Shown: positions 6,047 through 13,580, counted from the first letter of the stretch. The stretch: DNA of 14,785 nt from Verrucomicrobiota bacterium (GCA_026397695.1 JAPLUJ010000314.1:1-14785), one strand, 5' to 3'. Numbers and translations are program-made. Notes: a model not told the origin generated them from the sequence alone.

Positions 6047-7288
6047 ATGAAAACCATGATGCATATTTTCACCGGATGCTGGATTTTCTCCCGCATTTTG
6101 CCGGTGCAGGCGTCCCATACATTGGATGACGATTTCCTGTCCCGCCTGCGGACCGAAGCCGCGCATGCCCACCCGGCAGCCGTGGCCGCCAAACAGCGCG
6201 CCGCCGCCACCGGGCAGGACGTGCGTGCCGTCCGCTTGTGGGATGACCCGATGGTCGGCCTGGGATTCATGGCCGCCGATACCTTGATGCGTGCGGATCA
6301 GGGGGATCTGCTTTTCGGAGTCGAACAAAAACTGCCCAAACCCGGCCTGTTCGATGCCCAACGCCGCAAGGCCGAAGGCATGCATCGCGCCGCAGTGGAG
6401 AATGCCCGCAGCTCGACCCTCGCCAGCGGCGCGGAAGCCGCTAGAAATGCCATCGAACTCGCCCTCGCAGATGAATCGATCACACTCCAACAGACGCAAA
6501 TCACCTGGCTCACCACCATGGTGGCAAACGCCCGGCAAATGGCCGCCGCTCCAATGGGCTCCAGTATCGACGCGCTGCGCATGGAAACCGAACTGGCGAA
6601 AGAACAGCAGATGTTAGACGCCGCCCGCCGGAGCCGCGAGGGTTTCGCCCGCAAGCTCAATCTAACACTCGGTCGCCCGCTGGACGCGCCGTGGCCCGAG
6701 CTGAAACTCCCCGCCACGCCACCACCGGTGCCGGTCGCCCTAACGGAGATCGCGCGCATTGGGCATGCCAACCCGAAACTGCGTGCCATGCAGGAAATGG
6801 CCGGTGCCGCCAGCGCGGAAACCCGCATGGCGGATCGCGAACGCCTGCCAGAAGTGTCCGTTGGAATCGACACCAGGACTTACTCGGGCGGCGATTGGCG
6901 CAGCACCATGGTGGGCGTGAAAATGAGTCTGCCGTGGTTCAATGAGGGATCCTATCAAGCCAGAATCTCCGCTGCCCAAAACCGCGAACTGGCGGCCGCA
7001 CGCGATGTCGAAACCATGCGCCGTGAGATCGCGGCGATGGTTCTAACCGCCGCCACTGAAGCCGCCAACGCCGCTGCCCAAGCCCGTGCTTATGCCGGCG
7101 AGGTCCATGACAAGGCCCAGCAAACCACCCAGACCATCGAAGCCGCATGGATCAGCTCCAAAGCCCCGCTCACCGATCTGCTCGATGCCTCGCGCACGCT
7201 CTTTGCCATCCATCTCGAAGAACGCCGCTTCATCGCCATGGAACAAGCCGCGCTCGAAGAACTCCACACCCTCGTCCCACCCCGCTGA
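6047..7288 (+). CDS. TolC-family outer-membrane efflux protein (CusC/CnrC role)
   Basis: The 413-residue protein is the outer-membrane duct of the tripartite pump. The signal peptide is MKTMMHIFTGCWIFSRILPV with likely cleavage after Gln21-Ala22; there is no convincing lipobox. The mature part shows the two TolC repeats: the first with FGVEQKLPKPGLFDAQRRKA (residues 90-109) followed by long Ala-rich helices, the second with the strand RSTMVGVKMSLPWFNEGSYQ (285-304) and again long helices rich in Ala, Glu and Arg to the end. A GTG at 6038 in the same frame would add three residues. The ATG at 6047 gives a cleaner signal peptide, but neither start has a strong ribosome-binding site. The adaptor gene begins 4 nt after the stop. 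Metal choice cannot be read from this protein. Confidence 0.9.
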   Translation: MKTMMHIFTGCWIFSRILPVQASHTLDDDFLSRLRTEAAHAHPAAVAAKQRAAATGQDVRAVRLWDDPMVGLGFMAADTLMRADQGDLLFGVEQKLPKPGLFDAQRRKAEGMHRAAVENARSSTLASGAEAARNAIELALADESITLQQTQITWLTTMVANARQMAAAPMGSSIDALRMETELAKEQQMLDAARRSREGFARKLNLTLGRPLDAPWPELKLPATPPPVPVALTEIARIGHANPKLRAMQEMAGAASAETRMADRERLPEVSVGIDTRTYSGGDWRSTMVGVKMSLPWFNEGSYQARISAAQNRELAAARDVETMRREIAAMVLTAATEAANAAAQARAYAGEVHDKAQQTTQTIEAAWISSKAPLTDLLDASRTLFAIHLEERRFIAMEQAALEELHTLVPPR

Positions 7289-7292
7289 TACC

Positions 7293-8975
7293 ATGAAAAC
7301 ATTCCTCACCATTTTTCTAACAACAATATTCACGGTCTCCGCGACATGGCTGGCCCTGCGGAAATACAACCTCGCGCCGGTACCAGCCGCCGCCAAGGGC
7401 GAACACAAGGTGCTTTTCTATCAGTGCGCCATGCACCCGCAGGTCACCAGCGACAGACCCGGCCGCTGCACGATCTGCGGCATGGAACTCACTCCGATCA
7501 ATGAGGGGGGCACGGCCTCCATGGAATCCGGCGGCGGCAATCCCGTCACCCTCACCCAGAACCAGATCCAAGTACTGCATGTGCAAACCGCCGCCGCGAA
7601 AACCCGCCCGCTGGTACGTACGCTGCGGGTCTCCGGTAATATCGCTGAAAACTCCATGCGCCACCGCGTGCTGTCCTCCTACGTGGAAGGACGGATCGAC
7701 AAGCTGCATGTGAACTACATCGGAGCCGAGGTATTGGAAAACCAGCCACTCGCCGAGTTCTACAGCCCGACCTTGCTTCAGGCGGAGCGTGAATACCGCC
7801 AACTCGGCGGTGAACTACGCAACAACACCGCGCTGCGACTTCGCCAGATGGGGCTCACATCTGCCCAGATCGAAGGCCTGGAGCATAAACCCGTCGATCT
7901 GCTCACCTCACAGATTCTTTCCCCTATCAGTGGCACCGTCGTTGCACAAGCGGTTTACGAGGGCCAGTATGTCGGGGCCGGCGAGCGGCTCTTCGAACTC
8001 GCGGATTTCTCCACCATGTGGTTCATGTTCCGTGCCTATGAGCAGGATATGCCGTGGATCAAACCCGGACTTTCCGTTAGCGTAACCACCCCGTCGCTGC
8101 CGGAGAAAACCTTTGCCGGGAAAATCACCTTCATTGATCCCAACTTCGACGAAGCCACTCGTTCGACCAACGTGCGCGTTGCACTGCCCAACCCAATCGT
8201 CAACGGCAAACGCGAACTTCTCAACCGTCTCTACGCCGACGGAATGGTGGAACTTGAAGCCCCGTCCGTGCTGACGGTTCCGCGTTCGGCGGTGATAGAG
8301 ACTGGTCCTGAAGCCGTGGTTTACATTGATCAAAATGGTGGAGGGTATGCACACACGGTGCTGCAAACCGGACGTCGCGGAGATACCCATGTGGAGGTTC
8401 TATCAGGACTCAAGGAGGGAGACGCGGTAGTCACCAACGGCAATCTGCTGATCGACGGCCAGGCGGAAATGAATCGCGCGTTCATGACACCCGCTGCACC
8501 CGTGGTGGTGGCAGCCACTCAAACCGACTTGAGCGAGGCACAGCAAAAATCCATCACTGCATTCATCAAAGTCGCCGATGCCATGGCCGCCGCGCTTGGC
8601 GCGGATGACCTAACATCATTCAACACCGCCAGCGCGCCCGCGATGACAACGACGGAAGCCATGGTGGAACTCCTGCGGCCTAACATGAAAAACCTCGACG
8701 ATCTCGACAAGGCCCGGCATTTCCATGGCTATCAGGAATTGAAAAGCGCGCGGGTCGCATTCCACCCATTCTCGGTGGCCGCCACCGCAGCGCTCGCTCC
8801 CTTGCGCAAAACCCGCGGCATGCCGGACTTCCAGGTTTACGAATGTGGCATGGTCAACCAGGCCATTCCCGGCGCACCCAAAAAAGCCCGCTGGATCCAG
8901 ACCGGTGGCCGTGAAATGCGCAACCCGTTTTTCGGCAAGGAGATGGCGGATTGCGGCGAGGAAATCAAACCCTAA
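7293..8975 (+). CDS. cusB: RND efflux membrane-fusion adaptor, CusB-type with heavy-metal-binding and DUF3347-like domains
   Basis: The 560-residue periplasmic adaptor links the inner-membrane pump to the TolC-like duct. Residues 5-22 are a membrane anchor or signal helix. Residues 42-68 form a small heavy-metal-binding domain with YQCAMHP (43-49) and CTICGM (59-64), the CxMHP...CxxCGM pattern of copper and silver adaptors. The barrel-sandwich, hairpin and beta-barrel parts follow at about 105-400: VEGRIDKLHVNYIGAEV (131-147), a helical hairpin at 158-205, ILSPISGTVV (208-217), and the terminal barrel with GLKEGDAVVTNGNLLIDG (372-389). Residues about 412-558 resemble a fused DUF3347 domain, with VYECGMVNQAIPGA (515-528) and RNPFFGKEMADCGEEIKP (543-560). 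E. coli CusB lacks both end domains. The frame is open further upstream, but the family-like start is the ATG at 7293. Confidence 0.92.
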   Translation: MKTFLTIFLTTIFTVSATWLALRKYNLAPVPAAAKGEHKVLFYQCAMHPQVTSDRPGRCTICGMELTPINEGGTASMESGGGNPVTLTQNQIQVLHVQTAAAKTRPLVRTLRVSGNIAENSMRHRVLSSYVEGRIDKLHVNYIGAEVLENQPLAEFYSPTLLQAEREYRQLGGELRNNTALRLRQMGLTSAQIEGLEHKPVDLLTSQILSPISGTVVAQAVYEGQYVGAGERLFELADFSTMWFMFRAYEQDMPWIKPGLSVSVTTPSLPEKTFAGKITFIDPNFDEATRSTNVRVALPNPIVNGKRELLNRLYADGMVELEAPSVLTVPRSAVIETGPEAVVYIDQNGGGYAHTVLQTGRRGDTHVEVLSGLKEGDAVVTNGNLLIDGQAEMNRAFMTPAAPVVVAATQTDLSEAQQKSITAFIKVADAMAAALGADDLTSFNTASAPAMTTTEAMVELLRPNMKNLDDLDKARHFHGYQELKSARVAFHPFSVAATAALAPLRKTRGMPDFQVYECGMVNQAIPGAPKKARWIQTGGREMRNPFFGKEMADCGEEIKP

Positions 8976-8979
8976 CTTC

Positions 8980-11900
8980 ATGATAGAAAAAATCATTGAA
9001 TGGAGTCTGCGGAACCGCTTCCTGGTCATTTGCGGGGCGCTTATGCTGATCGCGCTGGGCATCCGCGCCATCCGCCTCACCCCGGTGGACGCCATTCCGG
9101 ACCTCACCGAAAACCAGGTGCTCGTCTATGCCGATTGGATGGGCCGCAGCCCGCAAGAGGTGGAGGACCAAGTGACTTACCCGCTCACCTCCGGTTTGCA
9201 GGGGCTCGCCGGGGTGAAGGAAGTGCGCGCCACCTCGATGTTCGGATTCTCCCTGGCGACCATCATCTTCGAGGACAAAATCGACACCTACTTCGCCCGG
9301 ACGCGGGTGTTAGAGAGGCTGAATTTCCTTCAGGGATCAATGCCCGAGGGTGTGAAGGTGCAACTCGGTCCTGATGCCTCGGGCCTAGGCTGGGTCTATC
9401 AGTATTATCTCCGCGTCGATCCGGAAAAAGCCACTGACGGTGGCTACGATCTCGCGCACCTCCGCTCGCTTCAGGATTGGCATGTCCGCTATCAACTTGC
9501 CAGCGTGCAGGGCGTCGCCGAAGTCGCCAGCATCGGCGGCTTTGTCAAACAATATCAGATAGAGCTGTCATCTGGCAAGATGCGCGCCGCCAACGTCACC
9601 ATGATGGAGGTGTTGACCGCCGTGCAAAACGCCAACCTCAACGTCGGCGGCAAAACCGTCGAGGAAAACGGCGCGGAGTTCGTGTTGCGCGGCATCGGAC
9701 TGGTTACCAGCCCGGAGGATCTCGAACTTGTCACGGTCAAGGCGGTGGCGGGCACCCCGATCTATCTGAAAGACATCGCCACCATCCAGATCGGCGGAGA
9801 CTACCGCCGCGGCGCGCTCGACCTCAACGGCCAGGAAGTCGTCGGCGGAACCGTGGTGATGCGCAGCGGTGAGAATGCCAAAGCCGTCATCGAACGGGTG
9901 AAGGAAAAAATCGCTGAGATCGCCGCCAGCCTGCCTCCTGGGGTCACCATCCGGGCGTTCTACGACCGCAGCGAATTGATTGACCGCACCATCGACACGC
10001 TGAAGCACGCGCTCATCGAGGAAATCATCTTGGTCACGCTGGCCCATGTGATATTCCTGTGGCATTTCCGCAGCATTCTCATTGTCACGCTGCCCTTGCC
10101 GGTTTCAATACTGATATCTTTTCTGTTGATGAAGGAATTCGGCATTACCAGCAACATCATGTCGCTCACCGGCATCGCCATCGCCATCGGCGTGCTGGTG
10201 GATGCAGCCATCGTGGTGACCGAAAACGTCATCCGCCACTGCGAAAAAGCCGAGGACGAAAAAGGCAGTCTCCTCACTCGTCCCGAGACTTGGGACACCA
10301 CGCTTGCCGCCTGCAAACAAGTCGGACGTCCGATTTTCTTCGCGATGGCCATCATCATTCTCGCCTTCGTGCCGGTCTTCGCACTCACCGGACAGGAAGG
10401 CAAATTGTTCCATCCGCTGGCCTTCACCAAGACCTTCGCGATGATTGGCTCCACCCTGCTGGCAGTGTCGCTGGTGCCCGTTCTCTGTTCGCTGTTAGTC
10501 CGCGGGCCGTTCCATGCGGAGGACAAGAACATCGTGATGAAATTGCTGCTGCGCATCTATGAACCGTCCCTCGATTTTGCACTCAACCACCGCAAAACAA
10601 TTATAGCCGCCGCTACGGTGATTCTCGTCAGCGCCATCCTAACAGCCTTCGGCGCGCCACGCACCGTGGTGAAACGACTCCGTGACGCCGGTCACCCGCA
10701 ACTGGCGGCCATGGTCACCGGGTTTGGCCGGGAATTCATGCCACCACTCAATGAGGGCAGCCTGCTCTATATGCCCGTGATGATGCCAAAAACCGGATTC
10801 AAGGAGATTCAGCGCGTGATGTCATGGCAGGACAAGGTCATCGCCGCCACCCCCGAGGTGGCAACCGTGGCCGGTAAACTGGGGCGCTTCGAAACCGCCA
10901 CCGACCCCGCCCCCACTGAGATGTTAGAAACCACCATCATGCTCAAACCGGAATATCTTCCTAACCGATGGTTCGGAGTGAAGCGCAATCCGGCCTGGCG
11001 CGAGGGCATGACCCTGGAAAAACTCAAGGCCGAGCTCACCGAAAAGATGAAGCAGGTTCCCGGCTATGTCCCGGCGCTGCTCCAGCCGATAGAAAACCGC
11101 ATCCTCATGCTTTATACCGGCATCCGCGCCCAGGTCGGCGTGAAAATCTACGGCGACAACCTCGATGCGCTCCAACGCAAGGCCTTCGAAATCGAAAAAC
11201 TCATCAGCGGTATCGACGGCGCAACGGGCGTCTCGCCATCCCGCATCCAGGGTAAGCCCTATCTGAATATCGAGGTCGACCGCCCCGCCATGGCCCGCTA
11301 CGGGTTGAGCGTTAAGGACGTGCTCGATGCCGTGGAAATCTCCATCGGCGGCAAGAATGTCAGCACCACCATCGAAGGCCGCAAGCGCTTCCCCATCCAG
11401 ATCCGCGTCGAACGCGGCGAACGCGACGACATCGACAAACTCAGCCGCATCCTGATCGCCGCCAAACCCGGCATGAGCCCGCCGGACACCAGCCCGCAAG
11501 CCGGTGGTATGGGCGGCGGCAGCCCCACAACCGCACCGGCCCGGGTGGCCGGCGGAGATAATTCCAACTTTCCATTTATTCCGTTAGGCATGGTCGCCAA
11601 AATCACCCGCGGGCTGGGCGCGAATGAAATCGCCTCGGAGAACGGCCGGCTCCGGTCGTACGTGCAGGCCAATGTCCAGGACCGCGACCTCGGCGGCTTC
11701 GTCCATGAAGTGGAGCAAAAACTCAAGGCGGTCGATTGGCAGGGCATGACCTACAAACTTACCGGCGAATACGAAAACCAACGCCGCTTCGTGCAAACCA
11801 TGCAGCTTGTTTTCCCGCTGGTGCTGCTGGTGATCTTCGTGCTGCTCTACATCGTCTATCACAGCGCGTTGGAGGCCGCCCACGTGATGCTCGCGGTGCC

Positions 11901-12354
11901 CTTCGCATTGAGCGGAGGGGTGCTTCTGCAAAAGTTGCTAGTGTATAACTTCAACGGTGCCGTGTGGGTGGGATACATCGCGCTGTTTGGCACCGCCGTG
12001 CAAACCGGGGTGGTGATGGTCGTCTATCTGGAGGAAACCGTGAAGGCCCGCATGATCGAAAAAGGCATCGCTTTCACCCGCGCCGACCTCATGCAGGCCG
12101 TCAAGGACGGCGCCCGCCTCCGCCTGCGTCCCAAAATCATGACCGTGGCCACCATCGTCGCCAGCCTGATGCCCATCATGTGGAGCCACCGCCAGGGCGC
12201 CGAAGTCATGAAACCCCTGGCCACCCCGGTCATCGGCGGTATGATTTCCAGCCTGCTGCACATCCTCATCGTCACGCCGGTGATCTTCCTATGGCTGCGC
12301 GAACACGAGTTCACCCGCACCCGGCGTGACGCGGAATCCAATGCCCGTGAATAA
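8980..12354 (+). CDS. cusA: heavy-metal RND efflux pump, CusA-type (Cu/Ag)
   Basis: The 1124-residue inner-membrane proton/metal antiporter expels metal through the adaptor and duct. It starts with IIEWSLRNRFLVICGALMLIALG (first membrane helix) and PVDAIPDLTENQVLVY, the usual opening of heavy-metal RND pumps. The proton-relay motif in helix 4 is GIAIAIGVLVDAAIVVTEN with Asp408. The three methionines that bind Cu(I)/Ag(I) in E. coli CusA (573, 623, 672) align by motif with Met598 (LLYMP), Met648 (TEMLETT) and Met710 (RILMLYTGI). This supports the copper/silver subgroup over Co/Zn/Cd pumps. It is about 75 residues longer than E. coli CusA; a Gly/Pro/Ser-rich insert at about 831-862 explains part of this. 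The ATG at 8980 follows the adaptor stop by 4 nt. The open frame upstream of it is the adaptor read in another frame. Confidence 0.96.
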   Translation: MIEKIIEWSLRNRFLVICGALMLIALGIRAIRLTPVDAIPDLTENQVLVYADWMGRSPQEVEDQVTYPLTSGLQGLAGVKEVRATSMFGFSLATIIFEDKIDTYFARTRVLERLNFLQGSMPEGVKVQLGPDASGLGWVYQYYLRVDPEKATDGGYDLAHLRSLQDWHVRYQLASVQGVAEVASIGGFVKQYQIELSSGKMRAANVTMMEVLTAVQNANLNVGGKTVEENGAEFVLRGIGLVTSPEDLELVTVKAVAGTPIYLKDIATIQIGGDYRRGALDLNGQEVVGGTVVMRSGENAKAVIERVKEKIAEIAASLPPGVTIRAFYDRSELIDRTIDTLKHALIEEIILVTLAHVIFLWHFRSILIVTLPLPVSILISFLLMKEFGITSNIMSLTGIAIAIGVLVDAAIVVTENVIRHCEKAEDEKGSLLTRPETWDTTLAACKQVGRPIFFAMAIIILAFVPVFALTGQEGKLFHPLAFTKTFAMIGSTLLAVSLVPVLCSLLVRGPFHAEDKNIVMKLLLRIYEPSLDFALNHRKTIIAAATVILVSAILTAFGAPRTVVKRLRDAGHPQLAAMVTGFGREFMPPLNEGSLLYMPVMMPKTGFKEIQRVMSWQDKVIAATPEVATVAGKLGRFETATDPAPTEMLETTIMLKPEYLPNRWFGVKRNPAWREGMTLEKLKAELTEKMKQVPGYVPALLQPIENRILMLYTGIRAQVGVKIYGDNLDALQRKAFEIEKLISGIDGATGVSPSRIQGKPYLNIEVDRPAMARYGLSVKDVLDAVEISIGGKNVSTTIEGRKRFPIQIRVERGERDDIDKLSRILIAAKPGMSPPDTSPQAGGMGGGSPTTAPARVAGGDNSNFPFIPLGMVAKITRGLGANEIASENGRLRSYVQANVQDRDLGGFVHEVEQKLKAVDWQGMTYKLTGEYENQRRFVQTMQLVFPLVLLVIFVLLYIVYHSALEAAHVMLAVPFALSGGVLLQKLLVYNFNGAVWVGYIALFGTAVQTGVVMVVYLEETVKARMIEKGIAFTRADLMQAVKDGARLRLRPKIMTVATIVASLMPIMWSHRQGAEVMKPLATPVIGGMISSLLHILIVTPVIFLWLREHEFTRTRRDAESNARE

Positions 12355-12499
12355 GGGGGCGGACGTCTCGTCCAATACTGTCAGTTATGGTAATGCGGCG
12401 GCGGGAGTGAAAAGAGGCGACGGGCGTTCGGCGAGCTCAGCCGAGCCGCAGCATGCCCGCCGGCACGGTGGCCCGCGCATTCTGCCCGGAGCCTTCAGC

Positions 12500-12509
12500 A
12501 ACAAAACCC
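12500..12509 (+). repeat. left 10-bp direct repeat (target-site duplication) of the inner element
   Basis: AACAAAACCC here is identical to 12809-12818 on the other side of the inner element. Removing the element and one copy restores a continuous sequence in the outer element. Confidence 0.65.
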
Positions 12510-12574
12510 CACGGCGGATTTTTGCACGGTAGTTGAGGTAGGTGTTTGTATCCCGAAGGGATTGCGTCCTTCAG

Positions 12575-12605
12575 CCCTGGGTTGGCCCGCAGGGCCTACC
12601 CAGGG
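12575..12605. repeat. hairpin inside the inner element (1)
   Basis: CCCTGGGT pairs with ACCCAGGG, a T/T mismatch follows, and GGCCC pairs with GGGCC around a GCA loop. This makes 13 base pairs in 31 nt, a very stable structure in DNA or RNA. Confidence 0.85.
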
Positions 12606-12626
12606 AATATCCGTCCGAAGGATCCG

Positions 12627-12641
12627 AACCACAACGTGGTT
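12627..12641. repeat. hairpin inside the inner element (2)
   Basis: AACCAC pairs with GTGGTT around the loop AAC. Confidence 0.7.
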
Positions 12642-12645
12642 CCGT

Positions 12646-12667
12646 CCGGCGAGGGGCCTCAAGCCGG
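12646..12667. repeat. hairpin inside the inner element (3)
   Basis: CCGGC pairs with GCCGG, and the inside GAGG pairs with CCTC around GG, leaving an AA bulge. Confidence 0.65.
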
Positions 12668-12703
12668 AGATGCTTGTTAGTCCGTCCCGTTGGTGGAATC
12701 GTC

Positions 12704-12735
12704 CCGGGGTAGCCGTCTAGCGACGGCAACCCCGG
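12704..12735. repeat. hairpin inside the inner element (4)
   Basis: CCGGGGT pairs with ACCCCGG and, after an A/A mismatch, GCCGTC pairs with GACGGC around the loop TAGC. This has the same two-stem design as the hairpin at 12575-12605. A smaller one, ACGCC/GGCGT with loop GTT, follows at 12749-12761. Confidence 0.85.
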
Positions 12736-12808
12736 ACTGAAGGAATTAACGCCGTTGGCGTAACAAATTGAGATGGCTGCTGGTTGCGTCCGTGCAAAAA
12801 TCCGCCGT

Positions 12809-12818
12809 AACAAAACCC
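12809..12818 (+). repeat. right 10-bp direct repeat (target-site duplication) of the inner element
   Basis: AACAAAACCC directly abuts the right terminal inverted repeat and matches 12500-12509 exactly. Confidence 0.65.
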
Positions 12819-12939
12819 TGTGCTAACCTGACAGTATTGGACGTCTTGTTCGCATTGGCGTTATGGATTGGCGGGACTCGTGGACCAACATCAGCTAAAT
12901 TGGCAGGTTGGGCATAAGACCTACTGGAATTCGGAATGT

Positions 12940-13260
12940 TCAATAGGGCCTAATTATCATGTCGGTTGCAACATAAGCGCTATACCCCATATATAGGTTT
13001 ATTGGAATTCCAACTAATGCCCTGACGAATAGGCCGATCCGTCCTATCCACCGAACCTTAGAAATATTGACCAAGCTTGCTGTGCTCAACACCACACCGA
13101 ATCCATGAATAAGTGTGAATGCTATGAAGATTCCGGCAAGTAGTGTATTCGATATCGGCGCATCAAATAGAGCAAACTCAAGGAGCGAGATAATAATGGC
13201 GATCGATACGCCGATCCAGGATGCCAAATATAGTCGTCGTGTTCTTCTCTCCGTATCCAT
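12940..13260 (-). CDS. small integral membrane protein, unknown function
   Basis: I do not recognise this 106-residue protein. It opens with a charged cytoplasmic start (MDTERRTRRLY) and has three likely membrane segments: about residues 11-32 (WIGVSIAIIISLLEFALF), 38-60 (LLAGIFIAFTLIHGFGVVL) and 73-94 (GRIGLFVRALVGIPINLYMG). It ends DMIIRPY. The mix of hydrophobic spans with short polar joints looks like a real protein. Codon use is clearly AT-richer than in the neighbouring metal and helicase genes, suggesting transfer. The ATG at 13260 has no evident ribosome-binding site. It lies alone between the nested mobile elements and a doubtful 77-aa frame on the same strand 67 nt upstream. Confidence 0.65.
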   Translation of the reverse strand: MDTERRTRRLYLASWIGVSIAIIISLLEFALFDAPISNTLLAGIFIAFTLIHGFGVVLSTASLVNISKVRWIGRIGLFVRALVGIPINLYMGYSAYVATDMIIRPY

Positions 13261-13313
13261 ACGAGTTTGTGGAAGTTTGCTCTCTATTTTATATGCGAAC
13301 AGTGGTGTTGTGC

Positions 13314-13346
13314 CTCTGTGTTTTTGATCAGATCAAACACACAGAG
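13314..13346. repeat. 16-bp inverted repeat, one mismatch
   Basis: CTCTGTGTTTTTGATC (13314-13329) and GATCAAACACACAGAG (13331-13346) are inverted copies with one mismatch, separated by a single base. As a hairpin the loop would be about 7-11 nt. No run of T follows on either strand, so a standard intrinsic terminator is unlikely. It overlaps the stop of the doubtful 77-aa frame. It could be a protein-binding site or an element end. Confidence 0.6.
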
Positions 13347-13561
13347 ATTGTTACAGGTGGGACACCTCCCGGAAGGACAGCTTGGGCATATAGGCTCTCA
13401 TGGGTGAGGGGATAGAATTGCGTTTGTTCAATGTCAATGTCGTATTTTTTGTAGGCGAATGCAGCGCAGGGCATTTGCTTGGCAGAGTCATATTCCGGGG
13501 AAGACGTGGTGGAGGTAGAAACGGCAGCTTCGAATATCCGGATTTTATTCCGTGCCATCAC
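13328..13561 (-). CDS. hypothetical 77-residue reading frame, doubtful
   Basis: An ATG at 13561 opens a 77-codon frame starting MMARNKIRIFEAAVSTSTTS, with KKYDIDIEQTQFYPLTHESL in the middle and PGGVPPVTISVCLI at the end. It has no membrane segment, no motif I know and no clear ribosome-binding site. It shares strand and AT-richer composition with the small membrane protein downstream, so the two may have arrived together. The last residues look like translated non-coding sequence and the frame may be chance. Confidence 0.25.
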   Translation of the reverse strand: MMARNKIRIFEAAVSTSTTSSPEYDSAKQMPCAAFAYKKYDIDIEQTQFYPLTHESLYAQAVLPGGVPPVTISVCLI

Positions 13562-13576
13562 CGGTTCCGGCAGCGT

Positions 13577-13580
13577 AGGA
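13577..13580 (+). promoter_or_regulatory. ribosome-binding site of the helicase gene
   Basis: AGGA stands 7 nt before the ATG at 13588, and an in-frame TAG at 13576-13578 excludes any earlier start. This is one of the few good Shine-Dalgarno sites in the window. Confidence 0.65.

Larger units (their letters stand above)
12511..12808. mobile_element. inner MITE-like element, 298 bp, 19-bp terminal inverted repeats
   Basis: ACGGCGGATTTTTGCACGG at 12511-12529 is repeated as its exact reverse complement at 12790-12808. Directly outside lie two copies of AACAAAACCC (12500-12509 and 12809-12818), as expected for a target-site duplication; one extra C sits between the left copy and the left end. 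The inside holds at least four strong hairpins and no plausible gene. It has inserted into the outer element, so it is the younger of the two. Mobilisation would need a transposase encoded elsewhere. Confidence 0.75.
12369..12843. mobile_element. outer non-autonomous element with 16-bp terminal inverted repeats
   Basis: CGTCCAATACTGTCAG at 12369-12384 returns as its exact reverse complement at 12828-12843. TCT lies directly outside both ends (12366-12368 and 12844-12846), a possible 3-bp target duplication. Without the inner insertion and one copy of its direct repeat the element would be about 167 bp, too short for a transposase, so it looks like a MITE. Its GC-rich interior (12385-12499) shows no convincing coding region. 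It begins 14 nt after the cusA stop. I do not recognise the transposon family. Confidence 0.65.

Noticed and set aside
5537..6538. 333-codon minus-strand reading frame across the sigma and tolC-like genes
   Set aside because: It lies opposite two well-supported genes and across their intergenic region; its sequence shows no domain and looks like antisense of GC-rich coding DNA.
7086..7292. 69-codon extension of the adaptor upstream of 7293
   Set aside because: It overlaps the end of the tolC-like gene in another frame and is Ser/Pro/Arg-rich; the ATG at 7293 is followed by a normal membrane anchor.
12571..12813. 80-codon minus-strand frame inside the inner mobile element
   Set aside because: It is a translation of the hairpin repeats, with no protein-like pattern.
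12369..12843. CRISPR array or integron att site in the repeat-rich region
   Set aside because: The repeats are inverted pairs and hairpins, not regularly spaced direct repeats, and no cas or integrase gene is present.
12746..12943. 65-codon minus-strand frame starting with TTG and overlapping the stop of the small membrane protein
   Set aside because: Most of it crosses the terminal inverted repeats of both elements, so it is not likely to be a gene.
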